A DNA stretch of 64,000 nt from Ichthyophis bannanicus (taxonomy: Eukaryota > Chordata > Amphibia > Gymnophiona > Ichthyophiidae): NCBI GenBank assembly GCA_033557465.1, contig CM066031.1, positions 1,064,582,444 to 1,064,646,443 of the forward strand. Reading direction: 5' to 3'. Below, piece by piece: positions 33,115 to 43,682 of this stretch. The position numbers and the translations under genes were made by a program. Under the pieces are notes generated by a model that had not been told where the DNA came from, searched no databases, and worked only from the letters and a program-made list of their open reading frames with translations. Positions within the stretch are counted from its first letter, which is position 1; each line of letters begins with the position of its first letter.

Positions 33115-33850
33115 GATGGGGGGTAGGAGTGGTAATGGGCTGGTGGGGTTAAGACTGGAGGTGGGCTGATGGGGTTAGGACTGGTAATGGGCTGTGGGCT
33201 GTGGGCTGGGGGGGGGCTGTCTGGTAATAGGCTATGGGGGGGCTAGGACTGGAAATGGGCTGGGGGGGTTAAGACTGGAGGTGGGCTGATGGGGTTTAGA
33301 TTGGTAATGGGCTGTGGGCTGTTGGGAGGGGGTTTGGACTGGTAATAGGCTATGGGGGGCTAGGACTGGAAATGGGCTGATGGGGGGGCTAACACTGGAA
33401 GTGGGCTGATGGGGTTAGGATTAGTAATGGGCTGTGGGCTGATGGGGGGTTAGGACTGGTAATGGGCTATGGGGGGGTTAGGACTGGTAATGGGCTATGG
33501 GGGGGTTAGGACAGGAAATGGGCTGATGGGGAGGGGTTAGGACTTGAGGTGGGCTGATGGAGTTAGGACTGGTAATGGGCTGTGGGCTGATGGGGGGGGG
33601 GTAGGACTGGCAATGGGCTATGGGGGGCTGACTGGAAATGGGTTGATGGGATTAGGACTGGAAGTGGGCTGATGGGGGGTTAGGACTGGTAATGGGTTAT
33701 GGGGGGGCTTAAACTGAAAATGGGGTGATGGGGGGTTAGGACTGGAAGTGGGTTGATGGGGGGGGTTAGGACTGGAAGTGGGTTGATGGGGGGGCTAGGA
33801 CTGGTATTGGGTTGGGGGGTTGCTAGGACTGGAAATGGGCTGATGCAGGG
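33115..33850. repeat. G-rich minisatellite
   Basis: About twenty variant units of GGGGTTAGGACTGGTAATGG plus GCTGATGG, with lengths from about 30 to 48 bases. Runs of five to nine G are frequent, so G-quadruplex formation on this strand is plausible. Confidence 0.9.
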
Positions 33851-34532
33851 ACTAGAAGGGAATGGATGCTGGGTGAGGCTGGAACTAGAAGGGAGCTGAT
33901 GTTGGGGGAGGATTAGAATGGGATGGGGCTGGAAGAGTAAAATGGAGAAGGGAAAAATATTTTGTGTGGGAGGGATAAAAAATCTACAATTGGCCGGGTA
34001 TTGGGAGAGTAAGTGGGGATTGAGGATGGAGGGGTAAAATTTGAGTGGATGAAATAGGAATGAGGAAAGAGCAAAAGGAGAAAGATTAGTATGTTAAAGC
34101 AGAAGTAGAGAGAGAATGGAAAAAAACTAGAAGAGAGAAGAAAGGACAAATGGACAGCAGACGATGGAGAGTTAGCAGAAGACACAAAGAAACCAGAAGA
34201 AAGTGGCTGGAGCAATTGCAGCTGAAAAGAAATGCACAAAAGGTAGAAAAATCTCTCTTTATTTTGAATTTATTAATTGGAATATGTCAGCTCTGGTAAA
34301 TGTGCATCATTAACATCTGTGCTTTGTTTAGTACAAGAGCAAATTAATGTATAGTTTTATTTCTACAGTGTTGTACATTCCAAGTTTGGCTTTTGGGATT
34401 CCCAGTTTAATTATGACATCAGGGCCAACAGCGCGCAGCTGATCCGGCGTGCTCGTTTTTATCTTTTCTGGGGGCCCACAATTTTTGTTGGCGTAGGGCC
34501 TCACTCAAGGTAAATCCGGCCCTGCCACTTAG

Positions 34533-34865
34533 TATTGAAAATGATAGCCCAGCAGGCATGTCAGCTACCAAAACAGAAGAAGATGTCCGAAACACAATAA
34601 TAGGAAGGAAGGGAGAACAGAAAATATGATTTAAGTCTCCCAAAATAGAGTTTGGGAACTGAAAGGATAGCAAAAAGATAAAATTCCTTTAACGAAAGAA
34701 GAAAGGGAGCTAGACTGGAAGTGTTATGTGCATGGGAAGGCTGGGAAATTTAAGAGTTCATCCCCACAGGAAGTGATTGTATTAGCAGTGTAAGTGTGGG
34801 CTAATGGAAGACATAGGCAAGAAGATAAGTCTTATGTTCTCCCAGTCATAGTAGATGGGAAAGAA
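34533..34865. other. No recognisable feature
   Basis: Spacer between hAT copy 2 and the DIRS terminus. I see no repeat or reading frame of note. Confidence 0.4.
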
Positions 34866-35177
34866 AGCACAGTTACTTACCTGTAACAGGTGATCTCTGG
34901 GAACAGCAGGAATAAGTCTTCACATATGGGTATCATCGGTACCGACGGAGCCTGCGCGGGAACGCTCCCCAGCGTCCTGAAAGAAAGCTTTTGGGAGCAT
35001 CCCACAGCGCCTGCGCGCTGCCTTCCCGCCTTTCCTAACTGCCTCTCTCCAGTTCGAGTTTTAAAGCTGAGACAAAGAGAGAGAGAGGAAAGGAAAGATA
35101 GAGGGGAGGTGGGTGGGTTGTGAAGACTTATTCCTGCTGTTCCCAGAGATCACCTGTTACAGGTAAGTAACTGTGCT
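34866..35177. repeat. DIRS-1 left terminus with 59 bp perfect inverted repeat
   Basis: Bases 34866-34924 and 35119-35177 are exact complements over 59 positions. Between them lies the DIRS terminal repeat (34925-35060) with GGTATCATCGGTACCGACGG and the GC-rich GCGCCTGCGCGC block, which also occurs at 45754-45900 in inverse orientation. A further partial direct copy (CAGGAATGAATCTTCACATATGGG) follows at 35192. Complementary terminal segments of this kind serve DIRS replication through a circular intermediate (family knowledge). Confidence 0.9.
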
Positions 35178-35331
35178 ATCTCCAGGAACAAGCAGGAATG
35201 AATCTTCACATATGGGGACTCCCCAGCTAGAGATGCCTGGGAGATCACCCAGATTGTGAGTCCCTGGGAAGGGCTCTACCTTTACCCATGAATCTCAGGC
35301 ATCCAGTTCAGGGATGGAGGGTAGGAGTTGA

Positions 35332-35735
35332 TTAGGTATGGAATAGGTGTTTGAGAACAGCCTGACCAAACAAGGCATCCCGGCGGGAATCCTTGTCCAA
35401 GCAGTAATGGGCTGTGAAGGTATGAACCGATGCCCAGGTGGCCGCTCGACAGATTTGGTCGATGGACACAGAATTTAGATGAGCCATAGAGGGTGACATG
35501 GCCCTCCAGAGAGAGGTTCTTACTTTGGTAGGCAAAGGAAATACACTGAGCAATCCAATTGGACAGAGTTCTCTTAGAGACTGGAAGTCCTAAATGAGAA
35601 GGATCAAAAGCAACAAAAAGTTGAGAGGACTTTCTATGTTGCTGTGTCCTGTGTAAGTAGAAAGCAAGTGCTCTTTTACAATCCAGGGTGTGAAGATTCC
35701 TCTCTGCACTTGATGCATGAGGTCCTGGAAAAAGA
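35332..35735 (-). pseudogene. DIRS-1 tyrosine recombinase, C-terminal part
   Basis: Going leftwards from the CR1 junction at about 35735, the text includes LHTLDCKRALAFYL and LFVAFDPSHLGLPVSKRTLSNWI, then after a frame change SVSIDQICRAATWASVHTFTAHYCLD with the catalytic tyrosine (near 35404) and a stop at 35332. The histidine expected three residues before the second conserved arginine (HxxR box) is not visible: a short deletion before RAMSPSMAHL seems to have removed it. The N-terminal part of the same gene lies beyond the CR1 insertion at 41189. Confidence 0.8.
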
Positions 35736-35741
35736 CAGTTT

Positions 35742-36760
35742 TTTAGTTTGCTTTTCTCTGATCAGAGAAGGGCTGTACTTTTACAGAGCTCTGCTAGTGA
35801 GTGGATATTTGCCTCTTGGGACATCTTACTGTGAGTTCTAGCTGTTTATTTAATTATTTACTGTTTGTCTAACTGTTTGTTAATTAGTTTATTGTTTGTC
35901 TTAGTGGTGTGCTAGTTCAGCCTTCTCAGCTGTACTTACCTTGCCTCTCTCTCAACTAACTGGGCTTTGTGTGTGGTAGCCATTTTGAATTAAAAATCTC
36001 TCTCCCAGAACCTGCTGTTTGTTAAACTTTTTTTCCTGTCCTTGCCTGCCTGAGTGAATCCTGCCCCTTCCCCCCTCCCCCTGAGGTATTGTGTAGCCTT
36101 CTTCCTGTTTTCTCCCGTGTGCATAGTCTGTTTTAGTTTGCTTTTCTCTGATCATAGAAGGGCTGTACTTTTACAGAGCTCTGCTAGTGAGTGGATATTT
36201 GCCTCCGGGACATCTTACTGTGAGTTCTAGCTGTTTATTTAATTATTTACTGTTTGTCTAACTGTTTGTTAATTATTTATTGGTTGTTCTTAGTGGTGTG
36301 CTAGTTCAGCCTTCTCAGCTGTACTTACCTTGCCTCTCTCAAACTAACTGGGCTTTGTGTGGTAGCCATTTTGAATTAAATCTCTCTCCCCAGAACCTGT
36401 TGTTTGTTAAACTTTTTTCCTGTCCTTGCCTGCCTGAGGTGAATCCTGCCCCTCCCCCCTCCCCCCTGAGGTATTGTGTAGCCTTCTTCCTGTTTTCTCC
36501 CGTGTGCATAGTCTGTTTAGTTTGCTTTTCTCTGATCAGAGAAGGGCTGAACTTTTACAGAGCAATGCTAGTGAGTGCATAATTGCCTCCTGGGACATCT
36601 TACGGTGAGTTCTATCTGTTTATTTAATTATTTACTTTTTGTCTATCTGTTTGTTTGTTTAATTATTTATTTTTTGTCTTAGTGGTGTGCTAGTTCAGCC
36701 TTCTCAGCTGTACTTACCTTGCCTCTCTCAACTTACTGGGCTTTGTGTGGTACCCCCATC
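35742..36760 (+). promoter_or_regulatory. Tandem 5' monomers of CR1-B (2.6 copies)
   Basis: Monomers start TTTAGTTTGCTTTTCTCTGA at 35742, 36132 and 36516 (periods 390 and 384). Each carries AGAAGGGCTG..TTTTACAGAG, TGTTTATTTAATTATTTACT, TCTCAGCTGTACTTACCTTG and a CCCCTCCCCC block; the third is shorter. Repeated monomers upstream of LINE ORF1 usually act as internal promoters, as in mouse L1. Promoter activity here is inferred. Confidence 0.7.
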
Positions 36761-37082
36761 CCCCTTCTGAGGGTTCAGACAGGGTACCTTGTAACTGCCC
36801 TCTTTAATAGGACTTATCTCCCTCCTCCCTCCCCAGCACCCACCCAACCCCCGGGGTAATTGTAGTTTTATAGGTACTTGCACATCTTAGAGGAAAGGGG
36901 CTGCTCTCAGGTGCAGCTCTTAATCCAAATCAGTCATACACAGAGGACCGGAGATTAATTAAGCTTCAGGTACACAGGGTGTATTAGGGTATTAGATACT
37001 TTTATTAGTATAAGCATCTACACCAATCCTTATTATTATACCGAAATTTAAAATGACCTAAACACAAGCTTTAAACTAAGAT

Positions 37083-37836
37083 GCAGACAGAGGTCCAGCA
37101 ACGAGATGGGGGTTCTCCGGTCTTTTGCATTGAGTGTCACATGTATGATTTTCTCCCAGATGGTGAGAGGTCCTACATATGCACTAAGTGCAGGGAGCTC
37201 TTTGCTCTCAAGGAACGAGTCCATTCTCTAGAGGCTAGAGTAGCAGACTGGAAGACATAAGATAGAAAGAGTAGTACATGGACGAGACCTACATGGATAT
37301 AGTCCTGATGTCCCACCTCCATTCTGGCAGCATCCCTGTTGCCATGGAGGAGAGAGGTCACGTGACAGGAGGCATCACCCTGGTGTGGCAGGAAGTGATC
37401 CTGTAACTAGGACCTGTCCTCCAGGTGATGTAAAACCCTCTCGCACCGAGGACGTTTCTCCAGGGCCATGTCCCCATGAGGGAGGGTCAGGACAGCTGTT
37501 ATAGTTGGTGATTTCAATCATTAGGAATGTAGATAGCGGGTGGCTGGTGGACGTGAGGATCGCCTGGTAACATGCCTGCCTGGTGCGAAGGTAGCAGATC
37601 TCACGCACCGCCTAGATAGGATCCTAGATAGTGCTGGGGGGGAGTCTGCTGTCTTGGTACATGTTGGTACCAATGACATAGGAAAATGTGGTAGGGAAGT
37701 TCTGGAGGCTAAATTTAAGCTTTTAGGTAGGAAGTTGAAATCCAGAACTTCCAGGATAGCGTTCTCCGAAAGCTTCCTGTTCCACGTGCAGGACCCAAGA
37801 CAGGCAGAGCTCCGGAGTTTCTCAATGCGTGGATGA
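37083..37836 (+). pseudogene. CR1-B ORF1: zinc-finger and esterase-like protein
   Basis: The start (ATG at 37082-37084) encodes CIECHMYDFLPDGERSYICTKC, a Cys/His zinc-binding block, then a short coiled coil (ELFALKERVHSLEARVADWK) and a stop. Further on, 37490-37836 encodes VIVGD near the start of an SGNH-type esterase, LDRILDSAGGESAVLVHVGTNDIGKCG and KLLGRKLKSRTSRIAFSES. CR1 ORF1 proteins have this order; they bind RNA and have an esterase of unclear purpose. Stops at 37258 and about 37526 show the gene is broken. Confidence 0.7.
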
Positions 37837-38199
37837 GACAATGGTGCAAGGATGAGGGTTTTGGATTTGTTAGGAAACTGGGGAACATTCTGGGGAAAGG
37901 GGGGGCTCTTCCGAAGGGATGGGGCTTCACCTTAATCAGGATGGGACCAGACTGCTGGCATTAACCTTTAAAAAAGAGATAGAGAAGCTTTTAAAACTAG
38001 AAAATAGGGGGAAAGCCGACAGTCACCACAAGAGCGCATGGTTCGGACAAAGGTATCCTTGAAGGATACTACCAAAAGCAGGGAGGTTCCAAAAGGGAGT
38101 TAGTAGCCCAAGTGCCCTTGAGTAAGGAGCAGACAGAGCATAAAGATTCCAATTACCATGCCTACCAATAGCCAGATTAATATTAATAAAATACAGTCT

Positions 38200-39230
38200 C
38201 TAAAATGCTTGTATGCCAATGCTAGAAGTCTAAACAATAAGATGGGAGAATTAGAATATATAGCACTAAAGAGAGGTTAGATATGATTGCACTCTCAGAG
38301 ACATGGTGGAAGGAGGATAACCAGTGGGACACTGTGATACCTGGATACAAACCTATATCGTAATAGAGCTGAACAAATTGGTGGAGGGGTTGCGCTCTAT
38401 GTTAGAGAGGCATTGAGTCAGAAAGGATTAAGTTTTGCAGGAACAAAATTTGCTGTAGAATCTCTATGGATTGAAATTCCATTTATGAAGGGGAAGGTGA
38501 TGGCAGTGGGAGTATACTACGACCGCCTGGCCAGAATGAACAAATGGATGATGAAATGCTCAAAGAAATCAAGGAAGCTAAACAAAAGCCACAACAGAGT
38601 AGTAATAATGGTGATTTCAATTACCCCGGTATCGACTGGGACAGTGTCACAGCAGGACAAAGCTAACGAGATAAGTTTTCTAGAGAAATAAATGACTGCT
38701 TCTTGGAGCAGCTGATTCATGAACCAACCAGAGGGGAAGCCATAATGGACCTAGTCCTTAGTGGAACGCCAGATCTGGTGCAAGAAATAAGGGTGTGGGA
38801 CCACTTGGCAATAGTGATACATAGTATGATCATGTTTGATTTAATCAGTGGAGGACAGATAGTAAAGGAATCCACAGTACTACCTTTTAACTTTCAAAAG
38901 GGAGACTATGATAGAATGAGAATATAGTTCGGAAAAAACTAAAAGGAGCGGTTCCAAAGGTTAAAGACTTACAGCAAGCTTGGGTGTTATTTAAAAATAC
39001 TATCCTCGAAGCCCCAGACCAGCTGTATGCCAGCATTAGGAAAAGTGGAAGAAAATCCAAAAAACTGCCAGCATGGTTTAAAGGTGAGGTCAGAGAGGCT
39101 GTTGCTGCCAAAAGAGCAACCTTCAGGAAATGTACAAAAGAGACAAATGATGAAAAATGGAAACAGCACAAGCACTGGCAAGTTAAATGCAAATCATTGA
39201 TAAGGCAGGCAAAGCGGGGAATTTGAGAAG
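38200..39230 (+). pseudogene. CR1-B ORF2, endonuclease and linker
   Basis: Frames here carry LKCLYANARSLNNK-type text (38200-38240), MIALSETWWKE, GGVALYVREAL (38390-38412), VGVYYDRLARMNKWMMK, then LEQLIHEPTRGEAIMDLVLSG and a linker with KLPAWFKGEVREAVAAKRATF. The reading moves among frames several times. It pairs with the RT at 39234-40720. Confidence 0.75.
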
Positions 39231-39233
39231 AAA

Positions 39234-40720
39234 TTGCTACGGAAGCAAAAACAGAAATTAAATAAAGACTTTTTCAAGTACATTCGCAGCAAAAGGCCTG
39301 TGAGAGAGTCAATTGGACCGTTAGATGATAGAGGGGTAAAAGGGGCAGTAAGAGGAGACAAGGCTATAGCAGAGAGACTGAATGAATTCTTTGCTTCGGT
39401 CTTTACTGAGGAAGATGTAGGGATGTTACCAAGACTGAAGTGGTATTTAAAGGTGATACTGCAGAGAATTGAGAGAAATATCGCTACACGGGAAGATATA
39501 TACAACTATTTGATAAACTGAATAGTAGCAAATCACCTGGACCGGATGGTATACATCCCAGAGTGTTGAAAGAACTGAAATATGAGATTGCAGACCTGCT
39601 ATTGGTAATCTGTGAACTTTCATAAAATCCTCTGTAATACCTGAAGATTGGAGGGTCGCCAACGTAACACCAATTTTTAAAAGGGTTCCAGGGGTGACCC
39701 CCGGGAAATTACAGACCGGTGAGCCTGACGTCAGTACCAGGGAAAATGGTAGAAACCATCATAAAGAACAAAATTACACAGCATGAGATAGTCATGGCCT
39801 AATGGGAGACAGCCAACATGGCTTTTAGACAGGAAGATCTTGTCTTACTAATCTGATCTGTTTTTTTGAAGGTGTGCATAAACAGGTAGACAAAGGTGAG
39901 TCGGTTGATATAGTGTATCTGGACTTTCAGAAAGCTTTTGACAAGGTCCCCCATCAGAGACTTTTGGCAAAGCTAAAAAAGTCAGGGGATAGGAGGCAGT
40001 GTACTATTGTGGATCGGGAACTGGTTAAAAGATAGAAAGCAGAGGGTAGGGCTAAATGGCCAATATTCCCAAATGGAAAAAGGTGAATAGTGGAGTACCC
40101 CAGGGATCTGTACTGGGTCCGCTACTTTTTGACATATTCATAAATGACCTGGAAAAGGGAATAACTAGTGAGGTTATCAAATTTGCAGATGACACAAAAC
40201 TGTTTAAAGTTGTTATAAAACCCAACGAGGATTGTGGAAAACTGCAGGAAGATCTGGATAAATTGGAAGACTGGGCATCCAAATGGCAGATGAAATTTAA
40301 TGTGGACAAGTGCAAAGTTTATGCACCTAGGAAAGAACAACCCACACTATAGTTACACGATGCAAGGCTCACCTTAGAAACCACCCCACAGGAAAAAGAT
40401 TTAGGAGTCATCGTGGATAACATGTTAAAACCCTCCACCAGGGTGCAGCGGCGGCCAAGAAAGCAAATAGAATGCTAGGTATCATAAGGAAAGGGATGGA
40501 GAATAAAACAAAGGATATTATAATGCCTCTGTATCGCTCCATGGTACGACCGCCACCTTGAATATTGTGTGCAATTCTGGTCACCGTATCTTAAAAAGGA
40601 CATAGAGTATTAGAAAAAGTACAGCGAGGAGAGCCACCAATGGTGAAGGGGATGGAAGGCTACTCCTATAAAGAGAGGCTAAAAAGGTTAGGGCTCTTTA
40701 ACCTGGAAAAGAGACGGCTG
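39234..40720 (+). pseudogene. CR1-B ORF2, reverse transcriptase
   Basis: Motifs in order: NEFFASVFTEED (39390), SPGPDGIHPRVLKELKYEIADLL (39530-39600), YLDFQKAFDKVPH (39918-39955), SGVPQGSVLGPLLFDIFINDL (40088-40150) and an intact catalytic FADDTKL (about 40181-40201), then KWQMKFNVDKCKV. Several frameshifts and stops lie between them. The C-terminal text (PLYRSMVRPP, LEYCVQFWSPYL) continues to about 40610. Confidence 0.85.
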
Positions 40721-41159
40721 AGGGGAGATATGATAGAGGTTCTATAAATTCATGACTGGAGTGGAACGGATAAACGTGGATCAATTTGTTTACGCTATCA
40801 GAATATAGAAGGACTAGTGGACATGTAATGAGCTACGGGGTAAACTATTTAAGACAAATAAGAGAAAAAATATTTCTTCACTCAACGTGTAATCAAAAAC
40901 TCTGGAATCTGTTAACGGAGGATGTAGTAAGGGCTCTGTTAGTATAGCTGGGTTTAAAAAAGGTTGGACAAGTTCCTGGAGGAAAGGTCCATATACCACT
41001 ATTATAAAGGGACCCAGGATATCAATGCTTGACCTAGTACAAGCACTGCAGAACGTGTGTCTTTTGGGGAAACTGCTAGGTACGTATGACCTAGATTGGC
41101 CACTGTTGGAAACAGGATACTGGGCTTGATGGACCTCGGTCTGACCCAGTATGGCATTT

Positions 41160-41186
41160 CTTATGTTCTTATGTTCTTATGTTCTT
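41160..41186 (+). repeat. CR1-B 3' microsatellite (TTATGTTC)3
   Basis: Three near-perfect TTATGTTC units end the element. CR1-clade LINEs typically end in an 8 bp microsatellite rather than poly(A). The same units appear in complement at 59209-59225. Confidence 0.9.
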
Positions 41187-41840
41187 AACACCTCCTGGTT
41201 CAGATGAAAAGGTGAGACCACTTTAGGCATAAAGTGTGGATTAGTTCTGAGGACTACCTTGTCATGATGGAACCTTGTATAAGGAGGATTAGCCACTAAA
41301 GCTTGCAACTCACTGATACGGCGAGCTGAGGTGACTGCAATGAGAAAAATAACCTTCCAGGAAAGGAATTTTAAGGAGGTAGTGGCTAAGGGTTCAAAGG
41401 GTGGCTTCATAAGCTGGCCAAGAACCAGATTCAAGTCCCAGGCCACTGGAGGTGGTCTAATGGGAGGTTTAGTTAAAAGAAGGTCTCTCATAAATCTTGC
41501 TATAAGAGGATGAGAGGAAATAGGTTGTCCATTGAGAGGCTTAAGGGATGCTGCAATAGCACTCAAATGGACTCTGATTGAATTTGTTTTAAGGCCTGCA
41601 TGGGATAAATGCAGCAAATAGTCTAGTAAAGAATGCAAAGGTATTGCAAGAGGGTTGAGACCCTTCTCTGCACACCAAATGGAAAACCTTTTCCATTTAA
41701 AAGCATATGAACGTCTGGTGGAAGGCTTTCTGGAAGCATGAAGGATATCCTTCACTTGCTGAGAAAGTTGTAAATCTTGAAGGTCTAGGCCTTCAGCAAC
41801 CAGGCCCTGAGATGAAGAGACTGAGGATTTGGGTGCCACA
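41177..41840 (-). pseudogene. DIRS-1 tyrosine recombinase, N-terminal part
   Basis: This is the last third of a 776-codon open frame (41177-43507). It reads SQQVKDILHASRKPSTRRSYAFKW, FSIWCAEKGLNPLAIPLHSLLDYLLHL and LSWKVIFLIAVTSARRISELQAL, the last holding the first conserved arginine of the recombinase. It ends at FHLNQEV, where the CR1-B insertion begins. The enzyme would resolve the circular DNA intermediate into the genome. Confidence 0.85.
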
Positions 41841-42831
41841 AGGTTCCCTCCTCCTGGGAGAGGAGATCTGGAGCAGACCCCAGGTCTAGGGAGGGAGCTT
41901 GAGAGAGATGCAGAAGTAGAGGGTACCACACTTGGCATGGCCAAAGTGGTGCTATGAGGATCATAGTCCCCTTGTCTCTCTGAAGCTTGAACAGAGTCTT
42001 GGGGATTAGGGGAATAGGTGGAAAGGCATAGAGGAAGTCTTGCCCCCAATGAAGGAGGAAGGCATCCCTGGCCTGAACTCCCTGACATGGAATCCTGGAA
42101 CAGAACCAGGGAAGTTTGGCATTCCACGGACTTGCAAACAGGTCTATGTCTGGGGTACCCCAAATCCGAAAAATTCTGGTTATCTGGTCCCCATGGAGGG
42201 ACCATTCGTGCGGAAGCAGAACTCGACTGAGTCTGTCTGCCCAAGAGTTTTGAACCCCTGGAAGATACACTGCCATGAGATGGATTTGATGCTCTCTGGC
42301 GAAGGCCCACAATCTCAGAGCTTCGTTGCAAAGCGACAGAGAACCAGTCCCTCCCTGCTTGTTCACGTAGAACATGGCTACCTGGTTGTCCGTATGGATG
42401 AGGACTGTCTTGTAGCTGAGCAGGGTGTGGAAGACTCTGAGAACCAGAAAGATTGCTCTGATCTCTAAGAGGTTGATATGAAGAGATGTCTCCTGTGGAG
42501 ACCAGATGCCCTGGGTTGAGAGATCTTGTAGATGAGCCCCCCAACCCCTTGGAGAGGCATCTGTTGTAAGGGTGGCTTGGGGTAACACCTGTTGAAAGGG
42601 GGACCCCAGCAACAGATTTTGCGTGGACTTCCACCAGTGGAGGGACCAAAAGAGGCGACTGGAGGTTGCTATTTTGTCTGACAGGCAACCTGATGCCTGA
42701 GTCCATTGGGTGGATAGGGTCCACTGAGCTGCCCTCATGTGAAGGCGAGCGTAAGGAACCACATGCACTGTGGATGCCATGTGGCCTAAGAGTTGTAACA
42801 TCTCTCGAGCAGTTAAATGGGATTTTAACAA
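41785..42831 (-). CDS. DIRS-1 RNase H and methyltransferase-like region
   Basis: A 348-codon frame. Residues 1-60: LTAREMLQLLGHMASTVHVVPYARLHMR, the connection after RT. Residues about 90-190: RNase H blocks LTTDASPRGWGAHL, INLLEIRAIFLVL and VLIHTDNQVAMFYVNKQGGT. Residues about 205-320: LPGVQNSWADRLSR and WGTPDIDLFASPWNAKLPWF through LYAFPPIPLIPKTL, a region described in DIRS elements as methyltransferase-like. The frame is open here but out of phase with the RT, so in this copy it would be separated from it. It overlaps the recombinase frame at its 3' end, a normal DIRS arrangement. Confidence 0.85.
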   Translation of the reverse strand: MLKSHLTAREMLQLLGHMASTVHVVPYARLHMRAAQWTLSTQWTQASGCLSDKIATSSRLFWSLHWWKSTQNLLLGSPFQQVLPQATLTTDASPRGWGAHLQDLSTQGIWSPQETSLHINLLEIRAIFLVLRVFHTLLSYKTVLIHTDNQVAMFYVNKQGGTGSLSLCNEALRLWAFAREHQIHLMAVYLPGVQNSWADRLSRVLLPHEWSLHGDQITRIFRIWGTPDIDLFASPWNAKLPWFCSRIPCQGVQARDAFLLHWGQDFLYAFPPIPLIPKTLFKLQRDKGTMILIAPLWPCQVWYPLLLHLSQAPSLDLGSAPDLLSQEEGTLWHPNPQSLHLRAWLLKA

Positions 42832-42839
42832 TCTGGGAG

Positions 42840-43507
42840 GCTAACTGCACCAAGCGTAGGCAACGGGCCTGGGGAAGATAGGCCCTTGCAGTTGTGGTAT
42901 CCAGTAAGGCCCCTATGAACTCTAGAGACTGAGTAGGGGTGAGATGGGATTTTGGGATGTTGATTACCAGTCCCAGATACTGAAGAACACGCCTTGTGCA
43001 GGCCAGGGAAGTCTGGGCCTCTGACTGGGATGGAGCTCGGATGAGCCAGTCGTCCAGATATGGGAATACGAATATTCCTAGAGTGCGCAGAAATGCAGCT
43101 ACTACTGCCATGCATTTTGTGAACACTCTTGGAGCTTTGTATTGGTAGTGCTTTCCTTGGTAAAGGAACCGAAGGAACCTTCTGTGTGTTGGATGGATGA
43201 GAACATGGGTGTACGCATCCTTGAGATCTAGAGAACAAAGACAGTCCTGACTCTGGAGGTATGGAAGGAGAGTTCCGAGAGAGATCATCTTGAATTTCTC
43301 CTTGCATAGAAACTTGTTCAATTCTCTGAGATCTAGTATGGGTCTATAGCCCCCTGTTTTCTTTGGAATGAGAAAATAGGGGGAGTAGAACCCTGAGCCC
43401 TGTTGAAGAAGGGGTACTTCTTCTATTGCCCCTTGGGCAAGAAGGGTAGCAATCTCTTGACCTAGAAGGTTGAGGAGAGATGTTGGAGAATTGAACTGTT
43501 TCACCAT
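42840..43507 (-). pseudogene. DIRS-1 reverse transcriptase
   Basis: The region encodes GSGFYSPYFLIPKKTGGYRP, ILDLRELNKFL, LCSLDLKDAYTHVLIHPTHRRFLRF and a catalytic FPYLDDWL (YLDD at about 43048-43060). All three catalytic aspartates are present. Near 42840 the RT leaves its frame because of an indel, and the same frame then runs on through shadow sequence into the recombinase, giving the artificial 776-codon frame. The start lies shortly before 43507, after a gag stop at 43683. Confidence 0.85.
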
Positions 43508-43682
43508 GGTGTGAGGAGGAAGGTTTAAGAAATGAAGTTTGTACCCTTCCTTTATGATGGAGAGGGTCCACTGCTCTGCTGTGATTTGTTCCTATCTGGG
43601 AGCAAAGCGAGCTAACCTTCCTGGGATGGTGAGAGACTCTGGATGTTCTAGAGCCAGAAAGGCTAAGTTCTCTAGTAGAAAG

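Larger units (their letters stand above)
32641..34524 (+). mobile_element. Complete non-autonomous hAT element, 1884 bp (copy 2)
   Basis: The ends are CAGGGCCGGATTTACCT and its complement, a perfect 17 bp inverted repeat. The 8 bp duplication CCACTTAG flanks it (32633-32640 and 34525-34532). Order inside: left terminal zone with GGCGTAGGGCCC, long palindrome (32757-33077), G-rich minisatellite (33115-33850), purine-rich zone (33900-34230), conserved tail, and GGCGTAGGGCC again before the right end. It has no coding capacity. Copies at 1-879, 46255-47660 and 22239-26794 share parts of this plan. Confidence 0.92.
35742..41188 (+). mobile_element. Near full-length CR1-clade LINE (family B)
   Basis: It has tandem 5' monomers (35742-36760), an ORF1 with zinc-finger and esterase blocks (37080-37836), ORF2 with endonuclease and RT (about 38200-40720), and a 3' end with CAGTATGGCATTTC followed by three TTATGTTC units (41160-41186). 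It inserted in opposite orientation into the DIRS-1 recombinase gene, and nearly all that gene's text resumes on the other side. Frameshifts and stops break both ORFs. Confidence 0.85.

Noticed and set aside
33115..33850. Regularly spaced repeats that could suggest a CRISPR-like array
   Set aside because: Units are contiguous, G-rich and variable in length without unique spacers, and occur within a eukaryotic hAT element. It is a minisatellite.
42825..43307. 160-codon frame overlapping the DIRS-1 RT
   Set aside because: It is a shadow frame; the RT motifs are in another frame at the same position.
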